In this document: piece by piece, positions 28,512-37,899 of the stretch
Position numbering within the stretch: position 1 is the first letter of the stretch
How the letters are laid out: every line of letters starts with the position of its first letter
Origin: Tepidisphaeraceae bacterium
Lineage (GTDB): Bacteria > Planctomycetota > Phycisphaerae > Tepidisphaerales > Tepidisphaeraceae
Direction of reading: 5' to 3'
Assembly (NCBI GenBank): GCA_035998445.1
Contig: DASYHQ010000032.1
Coordinates: 179,444 to 243,443 of the forward strand
DNA: 64,000 bases
Notes under the pieces: model-generated
What the model saw: the letters and a program-made list of their open reading frames with translations, nothing else
Database searches by the model: none
Told to the model about the DNA's origin: nothing
Program-made: the position numbers and the translations under genes

Positions 28512-29474
28512 TCAGATCCGCCGACGACGCAGGGCGGCCAGTCCGCCCAGCGCCAGCACGCCCAAGGCAGCCGGTTCGGGGACGGCGGCGGGGGTGAAGG
28601 TGACGGCGACGTCATCGATGAAGTTGCTTCGCGGGGTCGTGGCATTGCCAAACTGGCTGCCGAAGAACAGTCCGAGTTCATTGAATGTCGTGAACGGCGA
28701 AGTCGAATCGGACGTGGCCAGCACTGCACCATTCACGCTGCTGGAAATGCTGACCGAGCCCAAGGCAGTGCGAGTCAGCGTGAAAACGACCGGATAATTC
28801 ACGTCGGCCGCAAAATTGCTCGCGGATGATGTCCCGGCTCCACCGGGGATGTCGCTCACGCCCGCGAAGAGGTTTCCTGCCGCCACCGGACGCTTCTGCG
28901 CCTTGACGGACACCGATCCCGGCGACCCTGCAGTCGGCGAGTAATTGGCTACGTAGCCGGTGTCGTCCGAATAGCCGTTTGAAGTTGCACCGCCCGTAGC
29001 GCCACCGAACGCGTTGCTGTTGTTCGTGGTCTCGATTGTGCCCCGGTCGAACAAGCCGATCCGGAACGCGCTCGCACCTGTCGTTGGCGCGGCCCCCGAG
29101 GTTCGGATGGTGGCCGTCAGCGAAAGGCTGTCTCCCACCGCCAGGCTCGTGTTGGCGAATCGAGCCGTGACGCTGAAAGCGTTTGCCTCGTTCAAAACGA
29201 ACAGCGAATTGCCATTGATGCCTGGCCCGACGTTGCTGGCCGACGTACCGGTCGCCATGTTCGCGTTGCCATTGGTTGAGATGACGTAGTCGTTGGTCAG
29301 CGGTGTCACGCCGTCGATGTCGATCCCATTGACGCTGAACGTTGGTCCCGCGCCGACGTTGCGAACTGCATTGGTGAAGTCGTGGTTGATCAGAACGGTC
29401 GCCGCGTTCGACCAGGACGTCATCAGGCTGGCGACGGTGACTGCGGCGATCGTGTAGATTCTGCTGCGTTGCAT
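28512..29474 (-). CDS. PEP-CTERM sorting-domain surface protein
   Basis: The product has 320 residues. GGAGAGGAAG lies just before the ATG at 29474. A signal peptide (ending SNAATV) is followed by a Ser/Thr/Asn/Gly-rich beta-sandwich-like region (for example SLSLTATIRTSG, ADVNYPVVFTLTRTALGSV) and a C-terminal VPEPAALGVLALGGLAALRRRRI sorting signal. It probably binds glycans or forms part of the outer surface. It is second in line behind the pseudopilin gene of this module, a position that recurs elsewhere in the window. Confidence 0.87.
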   Translation of the reverse strand: MQRSRIYTIAAVTVASLMTSWSNAATVLINHDFTNAVRNVGAGPTFSVNGIDIDGVTPLTNDYVISTNGNANMATGTSASNVGPGINGNSLFVLNEANAFSVTARFANTSLAVGDSLSLTATIRTSGAAPTTGASAFRIGLFDRGTIETTNNSNAFGGATGGATSNGYSDDTGYVANYSPTAGSPGSVSVKAQKRPVAAGNLFAGVSDIPGGAGTSSASNFAADVNYPVVFTLTRTALGSVSISSSVNGAVLATSDSTSPFTTFNELGLFFGSQFGNATTPRSNFIDDVAVTFTPAAVPEPAALGVLALGGLAALRRRRI

Positions 29475-29637
29475 CTATTTCTTCCTCTCCGAGTTCGATT
29501 CGCTTCGCTCGCAAACGCTCGACGGCACATTGCCGGCGGGGCGGGCGATCTGTGGACGATGAGCGTGGGCGTGCCAATCCGCGGGCGGACCACCGGTCCG
29601 ATCATTGGGTCAGCAAGCTGAAAATGGGTTCACTTCC

Positions 29638-29685
29638 GTTCCTCAGGATCGCCGAGCCGCATATGGCTCGGCGATCCTGAGGAAC
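29638..29685. terminator. Perfect 21-bp inverted repeat after the pseudopilin gene
   Basis: Arms 29638-29658 and 29665-29685 are exact reverse complements with a six-base loop (GCATAT). It lies 32 bases after the stop of the minus-strand pseudopilin gene and before the PEP-CTERM gene. There is no T-run on either side, so it could be a partial terminator, an mRNA-stabilising hairpin that sets relative expression of pseudopilin and downstream genes, or a REP-like repeat. Confidence 0.6.
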
Positions 29686-29716
29686 AACGGGGCGAGGGGG
29701 CGAGGGGCGGGCCCGC

Positions 29717-30604
29717 TTACGGGACCGGCTTCGTGATCAGCGTGACCTGCCACCGTCCGGCAGCGTCGGTATTAAGCGTGGGGCGGTCGTACAGGTTGTC
29801 CCCGGTCCGGGGCAGTTCGTTTCCGTAGAGAGGAGCAGCGTGGCCGTCAAGGAATACCACGTTGCAAGCACGGTCCTTTTCCGAACCGTTGGTCTTGCCA
29901 TGGCGGAGGGTGAACTTATTTGGGTTCAGACTATGCGTCCAGAATCCATCGAACACGAGGGGGATACGGACCGATTGCTTCACCTTAAACATGTTGTCGC
30001 TCACCGCCTTCAAAGCGTTGGTTCGGTGGTAGAGGACGAACGGAAACCATTCGGTGTAGGGGCGCGGCGCCCACCATGCAGTACCACCCCAGTCCATGCC
30101 GTTGACCGCGTAATTGACCGCGATCTTCTGGCCAGGTTCCGAGCCGACAGGCGGCGTGATGCCGTCGAACAGGGCGAAACCAAGGTCTTGCGTGCGTGAC
30201 GTGGGAGTGAAGCTGAACGGAACCGACGAGCCGTCGATGGAGCCAGTTGGGCAGATGAAGGCGCTGTTCGGCGTGCCGTCGAGTGGGGCCGTAATCAACT
30301 TCTGGCTGACAAGGATCGCCGGCCAAGTGGTGTTATACGCCGAGCCACCGCCACCCTGGTACTGGGATGGCATGAGCTTGCCCTTGTTGCTCGTCATGTA
30401 CATCTGCAGCCCAATCCCAATCTGCCGGAGATTCGACAGACACTTGACGGATTGCGCTGAACGTCGCGCTGCGTTCAGGGACGGCAGCAAAATGCTAATT
30501 AGTAGCGCGATGATGCCGATGACGACCAGCAGTTCGACCAAGGTGAACGCGGATCGGCGGGATGACCCGGTGGGGCGGGCACGGTTGGAGATGAAGGTGA
30601 CCAT
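29717..30604 (-). CDS. Type II pseudopilin-like protein (prepilin cleavage/methylation motif)
   Basis: The product has 295 residues. AGGGAG lies six bases before the ATG at 30604. The prepilin signature is at residues about 18-40: [20 protein letters not shown], with the +5 Glu required for assembly, then a long amphipathic helix ([21 protein letters not shown]). The globular part ends with a [13 protein letters not shown] motif, as in the large planctomycete family of solitary pseudopilin-like proteins (DUF1559-type and relatives). These may form surface fibres or act in secretion; the role is not settled. It is the first gene divergent from the XylR-type regulator at 30761. Confidence 0.87.
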   Translation of the reverse strand: MVTFISNRARPTGSSRRSAFTLVELLVVIGIIALLISILLPSLNAARRSAQSVKCLSNLRQIGIGLQMYMTSNKGKLMPSQYQGGGGSAYNTTWPAILVSQKLITAPLDGTPNSAFICPTGSIDGSSVPFSFTPTSRTQDLGFALFDGITPPVGSEPGQKIAVNYAVNGMDWGGTAWWAPRPYTEWFPFVLYHRTNALKAVSDNMFKVKQSVRIPLVFDGFWTHSLNPNKFTLRHGKTNGSEKDRACNVVFLDGHAAPLYGNELPRTGDNLYDRPTLNTDAAGRWQVTLITKPVP

Positions 30605-30760
30605 CGATACTCCCTTTGGGGCGACCGTTTGAAGTGTGATCGCAGCTAACGTCGCCGCGTTCATGGTGGAAACATACAGCGAGAAAAACCGTCAGCCACT
30701 CCATTTCGGGTCTATCGTGCTTCGATTTGCGTTCGTCGTCGGCAGTGATATGGTACGGAT

Positions 30761-32002
30761 ATGGACGATGCCTCAATGGTCCTCAATGCCAAGGCACAAA
30801 TGGGTGCCACTCCCACTACTACGCGGCCGCGGCCACCGCGGATCGGGGTAATTGTTGATCCCGTTTACGCCCACGGGCGCGGCATCCTGCGCGGCATCGT
30901 GGCGTACGGACTGGGGTGCGGGTGGCAGTTTCAAAAGCCCACGGGCTGGTTCTTCGAGGCGCTGCCCGACATGCTCGGTTGGCAGGTGGACGGGCTGATT
31001 GCCTCCATTCACGATGAAGGCATGGCCGCGTTCGTGCAGCAGATGGGCGTGCCGACCGTCAACATCTCCAGTTCCTACGCCTACGGTGACTGGCCGTCGG
31101 CCGTCTGCGACAACCAGACGATCGGGCGGTTGGCGGCAATGCACTACGTCGACCGCGGCATCCGCAGCCTGGCGTACGTGGGACTGCGCACCTCGCGCTG
31201 GTCGCTGGAGCGGCTCGAGGGGTTCTCGACCGTGGCCGCCGAGCATGGAATCGAAGTTCTGAACTGTCCGCACGACGTCTACAACTTGGCCGAGCGAGGG
31301 GAAACCCTGGAGACCAATCCAATCCAGCGCTGGCTCGCGGGGCTGCCGAAGTCCACGGGCTTGCTGGCGGGCAACGACTCGATCGGTGAGATCGTGATGC
31401 ACGACGCCCGCGCCGCCGGTCGGCACGTACCGGAAGACCTGGCGGTGCTGGGGGTCGACAACGACGACATGACCGTGCTGATGACCACGCCCGCGCTCTC
31501 CAGCGTCGATTCCAACGCGACGTCCGTCGGCCGCGAGGCGGCGCGATTGCTGGAGCGCATCATGGCCGGTGAGCCCGCGCCGACCGAGCCGGTGCGCGTG
31601 CCACCGCTGGGCGTGGTGGCGCGGGCGTCGTCGGATGTGCTGGCATTGCCGGATGTCGACGTGTCGTCCGCCGTCCGGTTCATACGTGAACACGCGGCGT
31701 CGGACATCACGGTCGACGACGTGCTGGCCGAGGTGCCACTGTCGCGCCGGCCGTTGGAAAAGCGATTCCGCAAGGTGCTGGGTCGATCGATTTTGACCGA
31801 GATCCATCGCGTGCGCGTCGAGCGCGCGGCGCAATTGCTGGTGTCCACCGACCTACCCATGCCGGCCGTCGCCAAGGCCAGCGGCTTCGCGACCTATACC
31901 CGCCTCGGCATCGTCTTCCGCAAGATTAACGGCTGTTCACCCACCGAGTACCGCCAGCGCTTCCGCCCCAGCCGTCTTCAAGATTTGCCCGCAGGCTTGT
32001 AG
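30761..32002 (+). CDS. XylR-type transcriptional regulator (LacI-like sensor plus AraC HTH)
   Basis: The product has 413 residues. Residues about 25-295 form a periplasmic-binding-like sugar sensor (RIGVIVDPVYAHGRGILRGI, GLLAGNDSIGEIVMHDARAAGRHVPEDLAVLGVDND), and about 305-400 an AraC double helix-turn-helix (ITVDDVLAEVPLSRRPLEKRF ... MPAVAKASGFATYTRLGIVFRK). XylR of enteric bacteria has the same layout and activates pentose genes on binding its sugar. It is divergent from the pseudopilin gene and thereby from the long operon reaching 17181, which it probably controls. The ligand may be xylose or another pentose, in line with the GH10 gene; this is inferred. Confidence 0.9.
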   Translation: MDDASMVLNAKAQMGATPTTTRPRPPRIGVIVDPVYAHGRGILRGIVAYGLGCGWQFQKPTGWFFEALPDMLGWQVDGLIASIHDEGMAAFVQQMGVPTVNISSSYAYGDWPSAVCDNQTIGRLAAMHYVDRGIRSLAYVGLRTSRWSLERLEGFSTVAAEHGIEVLNCPHDVYNLAERGETLETNPIQRWLAGLPKSTGLLAGNDSIGEIVMHDARAAGRHVPEDLAVLGVDNDDMTVLMTTPALSSVDSNATSVGREAARLLERIMAGEPAPTEPVRVPPLGVVARASSDVLALPDVDVSSAVRFIREHAASDITVDDVLAEVPLSRRPLEKRFRKVLGRSILTEIHRVRVERAAQLLVSTDLPMPAVAKASGFATYTRLGIVFRKINGCSPTEYRQRFRPSRLQDLPAGL

Positions 32003-32023
32003 CGAGGACCTTGATTACCGCGG

Positions 32024-32374
32024 TCACGCAGCGATCATGCGCGGAGCCGTGCGTGCGATCGCGGCACGCACCTGCATGAGGATCACGTCGTACCGCGCGA
32101 AGTCGATGGCATGCCCGGCCTTGAATACCTGGAAGCGGGCCTGGACGTTCAGGCCGGACGCGATCTCGTGCTGCGCCAATAACCAGAACAGCGCGTCGAT
32201 TTCGTGCCCGTAGTACGCCCGCGCCTTGTCGCTGGGGGCCGCTTCACGCTTCCGATGGAGGTAGGCCAGACGGCTAGCGAGGGATCTGAAGTGGTCAGCG
32301 GCGGTGCCGACGGAGCGTCCCTGCTCAAGGGCGGCCAGCTTCCAAATCGTGTCAAGGTTCGCTTTCGAGTCCAT
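32024..32374 (-). CDS. Small hypothetical protein
   Basis: The product has 116 residues with a strong GAGGAGGA ribosome site before the ATG at 32374, which supports a real gene. It is mostly alpha-helical, with Ala, Arg and Leu rich stretches (TIWKLAALEQGRSVGTAADHFRSLASRLAYLHRKREA, split here as visible segments TIWKLAALEQG and HFRSLASRLAYL). No motif, signal peptide or membrane segment is seen. It converges on the XylR gene (21 bases between stops) and lies downstream of the symporter gene. No function can be proposed. Confidence 0.6.
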   Translation of the reverse strand: MDSKANLDTIWKLAALEQGRSVGTAADHFRSLASRLAYLHRKREAAPSDKARAYYGHEIDALFWLLAQHEIASGLNVQARFQVFKAGHAIDFARYDVILMQVRAAIARTAPRMIAA

Positions 32375-32531
32375 GGCCGTCCTCCTCGTCGTCGCGCGGC
32401 GTCAGTTGCTCAGATTGACCACCACTCAACGTCTGGTTCCGAGGCCCCCGGGGCGCTCATGCGGTGGTATGGAGTACCCATCGGCGATCTGCGCGACCCG
32501 CGTTAGCAACCGATGGGTGAACAAATTCAAT

Positions 32532-33962
32532 TTACTCGTCCCGCGACCGCGCTAGTGCACGGCCGAGGGCCAGAAGGGCCAGCAGGATGCAGCTGACCAC
32601 GATCATCACGGGCGCCAAGCCAATCCGGTTGAGCAACAATGGCATGACGAGGAACGTCACGATGCCGCCGCCGATGAACGGTGCCGACAGCGGGGCGGCG
32701 ATGGCGTAGTCGGCGGCGGCGCGGGTGCGCAGGTCTGGATCGACGATTCGCAACAGCATCAGCCCCTGCGGTGTGTTGGCGGTGCTGAAGCCGTAGTTCA
32801 GCAGCCCCAACTCGAACCAGTACGCACGCGGCAACAGCGCCCGGGCCAGCACGAGCAGGCAGAACGCCGACCAGGCCGCGGCCAGCACGAGCATTAACAC
32901 GAGCGGCCAACCGAACTGGCTGATCGACTCCATCCGCATCGTCGCCAGTCCCGCGATGATCAGGAATTCCATCGCCACGCCAACCAACCGCTGGATTGCC
33001 ACCGCGTCCACATACCGTGCCGTGCCCGTCAACTCGGCGAACCGGCGGACGATCCACCCGCCCAGTAGCGTGAACAGGAACAGCGGTACGTTGTCGGCAT
33101 AGTCGATCGGCTGATTGCGTATGATCGGATCGTCGGCGTTTACCACGAGCCCCACGATCGCCAGGAACGCCAGCTTCAGCCCCAGCCCGACCGCCACCGC
33201 AGCCGCCAGCGCGATCACCGCCACCACGAGCGGTTCCGCGACGGCGGGGGGAATCGGCGTGGCCGTCGGCGCGGCATCCGGATCCATTTGTGGAACCGCT
33301 AATTCACTGCCTGAATCATGGGTCTTTTGATCCTTTTGTTGCCCCACCCATCCACGGCGGATAGCGAGGTTGACGAATGCCAGCCCGCTGATGACGCCGT
33401 AGATCAGTCCCACCGTTGCAGCGAAGAACGCGAGATCTCGGCCCTGGGGAAAGCCCTCGGCCGAGTAGATCGCGCCCATCCCGGCGGCCGACCCGTGCCC
33501 ACCGGCCCAGCTGATCTCGAGCAGCTGGCCGAACGTGGGTGGGATGTCTGGATTGACGGGACGTACCGCCAGCGCGTAAACGCCCAGCCCGATGAGCAGT
33601 TGCCCCAGGATGATCACCCACGCCAACACGCCCGACCGCAGCCCTCGCCGTGCCGCCGACGCCAGCGAACCAGCGTTGCGCGGCCGTTCGATCAACAGGC
33701 CGGCGAAGACGACCGCGATCAACGTCGCGGGCCACGACTGCCATTCAGCCAGCACCGATTGTCCCCATGCCGCCACGCCGGGTGCCTGAGCCGCGAATGC
33801 AGTGTTTACGAAGACTTGGGCCAGCGCGAACCCCAGTATCCCGGCCACGACCGCCGCGGGGATGTACAGCCACTTGAGCAGTCGCAGCCGCATGCGGAGC
33901 AGCAGCCCGATCGCGAGCAGGCCGGCCGCCAGCAGGATCGCGTGCATCGCGGGGTGGTTCAT
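32532..33962 (-). CDS. Sodium/glutamate symporter (GltS) family transporter
   Basis: The product has 476 residues and is almost wholly membrane-embedded, with two homologous halves split by a hydrophilic loop near 215-240 (GWVGQQKDQKTHDSGSELAV). GltS carriers import L-glutamate with sodium. Typical segments include the first-half loop ISWAGGHGSAAGMGAIY near 145-160 and the second-half FSTANTPQGLMLLRIVDP near 400. Its ATG overlaps the stop of the amidohydrolase gene (ATGA at 33962-33959), so the two are translationally coupled. The upstream part of the long frame is Arg-rich shadow and is not included. Glutamate is the family substrate; the partner gene suggests it may be released outside the cell first. 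Confidence 0.85.
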   Translation of the reverse strand: MNHPAMHAILLAAGLLAIGLLLRMRLRLLKWLYIPAAVVAGILGFALAQVFVNTAFAAQAPGVAAWGQSVLAEWQSWPATLIAVVFAGLLIERPRNAGSLASAARRGLRSGVLAWVIILGQLLIGLGVYALAVRPVNPDIPPTFGQLLEISWAGGHGSAAGMGAIYSAEGFPQGRDLAFFAATVGLIYGVISGLAFVNLAIRRGWVGQQKDQKTHDSGSELAVPQMDPDAAPTATPIPPAVAEPLVVAVIALAAAVAVGLGLKLAFLAIVGLVVNADDPIIRNQPIDYADNVPLFLFTLLGGWIVRRFAELTGTARYVDAVAIQRLVGVAMEFLIIAGLATMRMESISQFGWPLVLMLVLAAAWSAFCLLVLARALLPRAYWFELGLLNYGFSTANTPQGLMLLRIVDPDLRTRAAADYAIAAPLSAPFIGGGIVTFLVMPLLLNRIGLAPVMIVVSCILLALLALGRALARSRDE

Positions 33963-35254
33963 CGGGTTGCTCGCGTGGTGGCCGGCGCGGCGGCGCCACC
34001 GTTCGGGGCCAGTGGCATCAGGCCGCGCAGCGCGCGGTCGGCGTTGCCGTCGTAAACCTTCCGCAGCACGTCGTCGGGCAGGTAGGCGCCGTAGATGCGC
34101 CACTCGCCTTCCGTGGGGAACGGGTTGTCGTAGTAGTCGAAGTACTCGTCGTCGGTCTCGAGGTACCGATAGTAGATCCGCTCGCGCGGCTGATCCGGGC
34201 GGCCAGGAAAGCGATCGGTCCCGAACAGCACGCGGTCCTGAAACTCGATGAGGAACTTACGTCCGGCGTACGGTTGACGGCCAAGCTCGGGCACGCGGCC
34301 GGATATGTCGACGTACAGGTTCGGGCATTGCCGCAACCACGTCGACAGCTTCGCCAAATCCTCGCCGCTGTTGGCCAGATGGGCGCTGATGAAGACCGTT
34401 CGCGGGTGCCGCTGGATCACACGGAGGTGCTGCGCCAGCACCTCTTCGTAGCTGGGGAACTCCGGGCCGTCGAAGCTCCAGCCCGGGTGGCGGCGCAGCT
34501 GCATCCACCGTTCGTTGCGCCGGTCGACCGGCCGAAAGAACGCCGCCGGGTCGCTCGAGTGGATCAACACGGGCATGCCCAGCCGACCGCAGGTGTCCCA
34601 GATCGGATCGAGCCGCGGATCGTCCACCGGAATGGTCTTGCCAGCGTTGTCCTTCGTGGTCAGCCCCAGCCCTTTAAAGATCTTCAGCCCCGCGACGCCC
34701 TTGCGGTGTGCATCCTCCAGAAAGCGCACCGTGTCGGCTGAGAAGCGCGGATCGTCAATCTGGTCGAAGTCGACATTGCAGAAGATCAGCAGGCGGTCCG
34801 GCGCGACGGCGTGGAACTTGGCCAGCATTTGGTCGAGCCCATCACCCCAGCCACCGCTCAGGTTCACCGCCCGCCGCAGGCCGAGGTCGTCCATCGCGCG
34901 GAGCATGCGCGCCGGGTCCTGCTTGAGCGTCCAATGACAGTGGATGTCCGTCACCGGAAACTTTGGCCGGTCGACGCGGGTTGTCTTCGTCACGAGTCCA
35001 GCGTCCGGCCGGTAGTCGCTTAGCAGTTCATCCCCCACATAAACCGCGATGCCGGCACGCAGCGCGGCGGCGGCGGTAGGCTGTGTCGCGGTACGTGCCT
35101 CCGGAGTCGTGACCGCAGGCTGTAGGACGTTCGGGCCAGCAGTAGGATCAGTCCTGGCAGCACAGCCGACAGTGGCAATCAAAAGCACGATGCTGGGCAG
35201 CAGTTGAACGAAGGCGGTGCGTGGCCAGCAATGAGCGAAGTTTGAACAGTTCAT
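33959..35254 (-). CDS. Amidohydrolase-family lipoprotein
   Basis: The product has 431 residues. The ATG at 35254 gives a signal peptide with a lipobox-like end (IATVGC), so it is probably anchored outside the cytoplasm. The amidohydrolase-2 type barrel is visible: VTDIHCHWTL (metal site HxH), GMPVLIHSSDPAAFF, VFISAHLANSGED and RVLFGTDRFPGRPDQ (metal-binding Asp). The family covers decarboxylases and hydrolases of C-N or lactone bonds. Its stop overlaps the start of the GltS gene, so it likely produces or modifies the compound that GltS imports. The exact reaction is unknown. Confidence 0.8.
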   Translation of the reverse strand: MNCSNFAHCWPRTAFVQLLPSIVLLIATVGCAARTDPTAGPNVLQPAVTTPEARTATQPTAAAALRAGIAVYVGDELLSDYRPDAGLVTKTTRVDRPKFPVTDIHCHWTLKQDPARMLRAMDDLGLRRAVNLSGGWGDGLDQMLAKFHAVAPDRLLIFCNVDFDQIDDPRFSADTVRFLEDAHRKGVAGLKIFKGLGLTTKDNAGKTIPVDDPRLDPIWDTCGRLGMPVLIHSSDPAAFFRPVDRRNERWMQLRRHPGWSFDGPEFPSYEEVLAQHLRVIQRHPRTVFISAHLANSGEDLAKLSTWLRQCPNLYVDISGRVPELGRQPYAGRKFLIEFQDRVLFGTDRFPGRPDQPRERIYYRYLETDDEYFDYYDNPFPTEGEWRIYGAYLPDDVLRKVYDGNADRALRGLMPLAPNGGAAAPATTRATR

Positions 35255-35719
35255 CCGATTGCAGCTCCGCGCCGTCGTCCCTGCCGCTGAAGAGCGGCGT
35301 GCGCCGGGCGCCACGATCTTAGCGAGTGCCGTTCGACTCGCCACAACGCTGGCCATAACCGCGAACTGGCTAACTTTGCCGATCACCTTAAAACATCCGC
35401 TGGAATTAATCGCTGGTGTGTGGCATACAGAGATGGTCGACCCAGGGCAGCGGCATTTGCATAATTTGTTAGATGCCGGTTCGCGCTATGCGCCCAAGCC
35501 ATGTCATTCGATCCCAGAGCTAGTAGAATGCCATGATGCCAACGGGCCGCGGGGAGAAGCCGAGAGACACCGGGCCTTGCCAGCCGCACCGAAAACGTGG
35601 AGATGGACGACAGGGCTTGGTGCTGCCCGACGTCACCACGCCCCCCGGCTGAACAAGTTCAAGGTGTTGGAATTCCTGCGGCGGGCCGGGCAACTCGGGG
35701 CACAGGACAGGAGACGACG
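35255..35719. other. Intergenic stretch between divergent operons
   Basis: This 465-base region lies between the minus-strand amidohydrolase gene and the plus-strand MetOD1 gene and should hold both promoters. I see no convincing coding sequence, RNA gene, or long inverted repeat. The part from about 35390 to 35520 is less GC-rich than its surroundings (for example GCATTTGCATAATTTGTTAG near 35451), which fits a promoter, but I cannot assign -35 and -10 boxes. Confidence 0.5.
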
Positions 35720-36250
35720 ATGCCGACGACAGAGAGGAAAGACCTCGCGGTGCTGGACCTACCGCTGGAACGGGACGTATTTCTTCGGACGCTGATCCGC
35801 GAGCTGGCCGGGACGTTGCAGGACGTGGTGGGCGTGCAGGAGGCATCCGGCTTCGTGAGCGTGGTCGGCCAGCGGGTCGGGGAGTACATCGACGGGCAGT
35901 ACAAGACGGCCCTGCAGGTATCGAACCTCAGCCGCGAACAGGTCGCCGACGTGCTGGTGGACCTGAAGCGGCGCATCCAGGGCGACTTCTTCATCGTCGA
36001 GGAGAGCGACGAGAAGATCGTCTTCGGCAACCGCACCTGCCCCTTCGCCGACAAGGTCGAGGGCCGGCCCTCGCTATGCATGATGACGTCGAACGTCTTC
36101 GGCAGCATCGCGGCCGGGAACCTCGGCTATTCCAAGGTCGAGCTGCAGCAGACGATCGCCAGTGGCGCGAGCGAGTGCCGCGTGGTCGTGTACCTGAAGC
36201 AGACGCCGGAGAGCGAAGCGGCGGACGGCCGCGAATACGTGAAGGGCTGA
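35720..36250 (+). CDS. Methanogen output domain 1 (MetOD1)-type sensory protein
   Basis: The product has 176 residues. CAGGAG precedes the ATG at 35720. The C-terminal half carries [22 protein letters not shown] and [25 protein letters not shown], which match the MetOD1 fold (related to V4R/HNOB-like small-molecule sensors). The two cysteines in the CPF and SLC segments are conserved in the family and could bind metal or sense redox. It sits seven bases before a hybrid histidine kinase, forming a two-gene operon, so it probably relays a signal to that kinase. Confidence 0.75.
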   Translation: MPTTERKDLAVLDLPLERDVFLRTLIRELAGTLQDVVGVQEASGFVSVVGQRVGEYIDGQYKTALQVSNLSREQVADVLVDLKRRIQGDFFIVEESDEKIVFGNRTCPFADKVEGRPSLCMMTSNVFGSIAAGNLGYSKVELQQTIASGASECRVVVYLKQTPESEAADGREYVKG

Positions 36251-36257
36251 GCCGCGA

Positions 36258-37898
36258 ATGCACCCGGAACTGGAACATTTCGTGCGGGTGCTGCCCGAGC
36301 CCTGCTTCCTGGTGTCGGGCGCGGGCGAAGTGCTGCTGGCCAACGCGGCGGCAGCCGGGATGACCGGCGTCGAGGCGGTGGCACTGAAGGGCACGCGGCT
36401 CGCGACGCTGATGGCGGATCCGGAGCAGAAGGTGCAGGACTTCCTGCGCCTGTGCGCCCGCAGCCGCCAGTTCGTCCCCGGCTCATTCACCTGGCTCGGC
36501 CGCGTCCAGCCGCTCGAGATGCGGTGCGACGGCGTGGTGATCGCGCCCCGCACCGACGCCTTGCCGGCCATGTTGTTCGTCCGCTGCCGGCCGAAGGCCG
36601 AGGCCACCGACCAGTTCGTGCTGCTGAACCGCAAGATCGCCGACCTGTCGCGCGAGGTCCTGGAGCGCCGGAAGGCCGAACAGCAACGCGACGAGCTGCT
36701 GCAGAGCGAACGCGCGGCCCGCGTGGAGGCCGAGCGGAACAGCCGGATGAAGGACGAGTTCCTTGCAACGCTGAGCCACGAGCTGCGCACGCCGCTGAAC
36801 GCGATCCTCGGCTGGGCGCAGCTGCTGCAGCACGATCGCACGCCGGCCGACGAACTCGGCAACGGGCTTCAGGTGATCGAGCGGAACGCGCGGGTCCAGA
36901 AGCAGCTGATCGAGGATCTGCTGGACATGAGCCGGATCATCTCCGGCAAGGTGCGGCTCGACGTGCAGCGGGTGGAGCTGCAACCGGTCATCGAGGCGGC
37001 GGTGGAGGCGATCCGGCCGGCGTCCGAAGCCAAGGGCATCCGCCTCCAGGTCACGCTCGACCCGATCGCCGGGCCGGTCAAGGGCGATCCGAGCCGGCTG
37101 CAGCAGGTCGTCTGGAACCTGCTCAGCAACGCGGTGAAGTTCACGCCTAGGGGCGGGCGCGTGCAGCTGTTCCTGGAGCGCGTGAACTCGCACCTGGAGA
37201 TCGTCGTCAGCGACACCGGTGAAGGCGTCCCGCCCGAGTTCCTGCCGCACGTGTTCGACCGCTTTCGTCAGGCCGACGCGTCCACGACCCGCCGCCACGG
37301 TGGGCTGGGCTTGGGGCTGTCGATCGTCAAGCAGATCGCCGAACTGCACGGTGGTACGGTCTGGGCCAAGAGCCCTGGCGAGGGTAAGGGCTCGACCTTC
37401 ATGGTCATGCTGCCGCTGCTGGTCCTGCACGAGAACGGCGACAGCCCCTCTGAGCCACGGGTCCACCCGGCGACCGCGGAGGCAGACAAAGTCGAATGCG
37501 AGGAGGCCGACCTGGCGGGCGTGACCGTGCTGGTGGTGGACGACGAGCCCGACGCGCGGGAACTGGTGCGGCGGTTCCTTGGGGCCTGCGGGGCTGCCGT
37601 GGTCACCGCCGGCTCGGCCGACGAGGCGATGGCCCTGCTGCGGGAGCGGCGGCCGCGCGTTTTGGTCAGCGACATCGGCATGCCCGGCGCGGACGGGTAC
37701 GAGCTGATGCGCCAGGTGCGGTCGCTGCCCGCGACTCAGGGCGGTCGCACGCCCGCTATTGCCCTGACCGCGTTTGCGCGGACCGAAGACCGCACCCGGG
37801 CGATGCGGGCTGGCTACAACGTACACCTCTCCAAGCCCACCGAGTCGACCGAACTGGTGGCAGCTGTAGCCAGCTTAGCGGGACTCTCGGTCAGCTGA
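36258..37898 (+). CDS. PAS hybrid sensor histidine kinase with C-terminal receiver
   Basis: The product has 546 residues without membrane helices, so it is probably cytoplasmic. In order: PAS-like domain (about 1-115, FLVSGAGEVLLANAAAAGMTG), coiled coil (about 120-165), HisKA with His174 in ATLSHELRTPLNAILGW, HATPase_c (about 285-395: NLLSNAVKFTP, DTGEGVPPEFL, GGLGLGLSIVKQI), and a REC domain with phosphoacceptor Asp472 in VLVSDIGMPGADGYELMRQV. The stop is followed by the remains of an opposite-strand CheB gene. It is probably an internal phosphorelay fed by the MetOD1 protein upstream; the downstream partner is not in this window. Confidence 0.92.
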   Translation: MHPELEHFVRVLPEPCFLVSGAGEVLLANAAAAGMTGVEAVALKGTRLATLMADPEQKVQDFLRLCARSRQFVPGSFTWLGRVQPLEMRCDGVVIAPRTDALPAMLFVRCRPKAEATDQFVLLNRKIADLSREVLERRKAEQQRDELLQSERAARVEAERNSRMKDEFLATLSHELRTPLNAILGWAQLLQHDRTPADELGNGLQVIERNARVQKQLIEDLLDMSRIISGKVRLDVQRVELQPVIEAAVEAIRPASEAKGIRLQVTLDPIAGPVKGDPSRLQQVVWNLLSNAVKFTPRGGRVQLFLERVNSHLEIVVSDTGEGVPPEFLPHVFDRFRQADASTTRRHGGLGLGLSIVKQIAELHGGTVWAKSPGEGKGSTFMVMLPLLVLHENGDSPSEPRVHPATAEADKVECEEADLAGVTVLVVDDEPDARELVRRFLGACGAAVVTAGSADEAMALLRERRPRVLVSDIGMPGADGYELMRQVRSLPATQGGRTPAIALTAFARTEDRTRAMRAGYNVHLSKPTESTELVAAVASLAGLSVS

Positions 37899-37899
37899 T

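Noticed and set aside
35259..35795. 178-codon open frame in the gap before the MetOD1 gene
   Set aside because: It overlaps the MetOD1 start, lacks a ribosome site and has low-information His/Arg-rich sequence.
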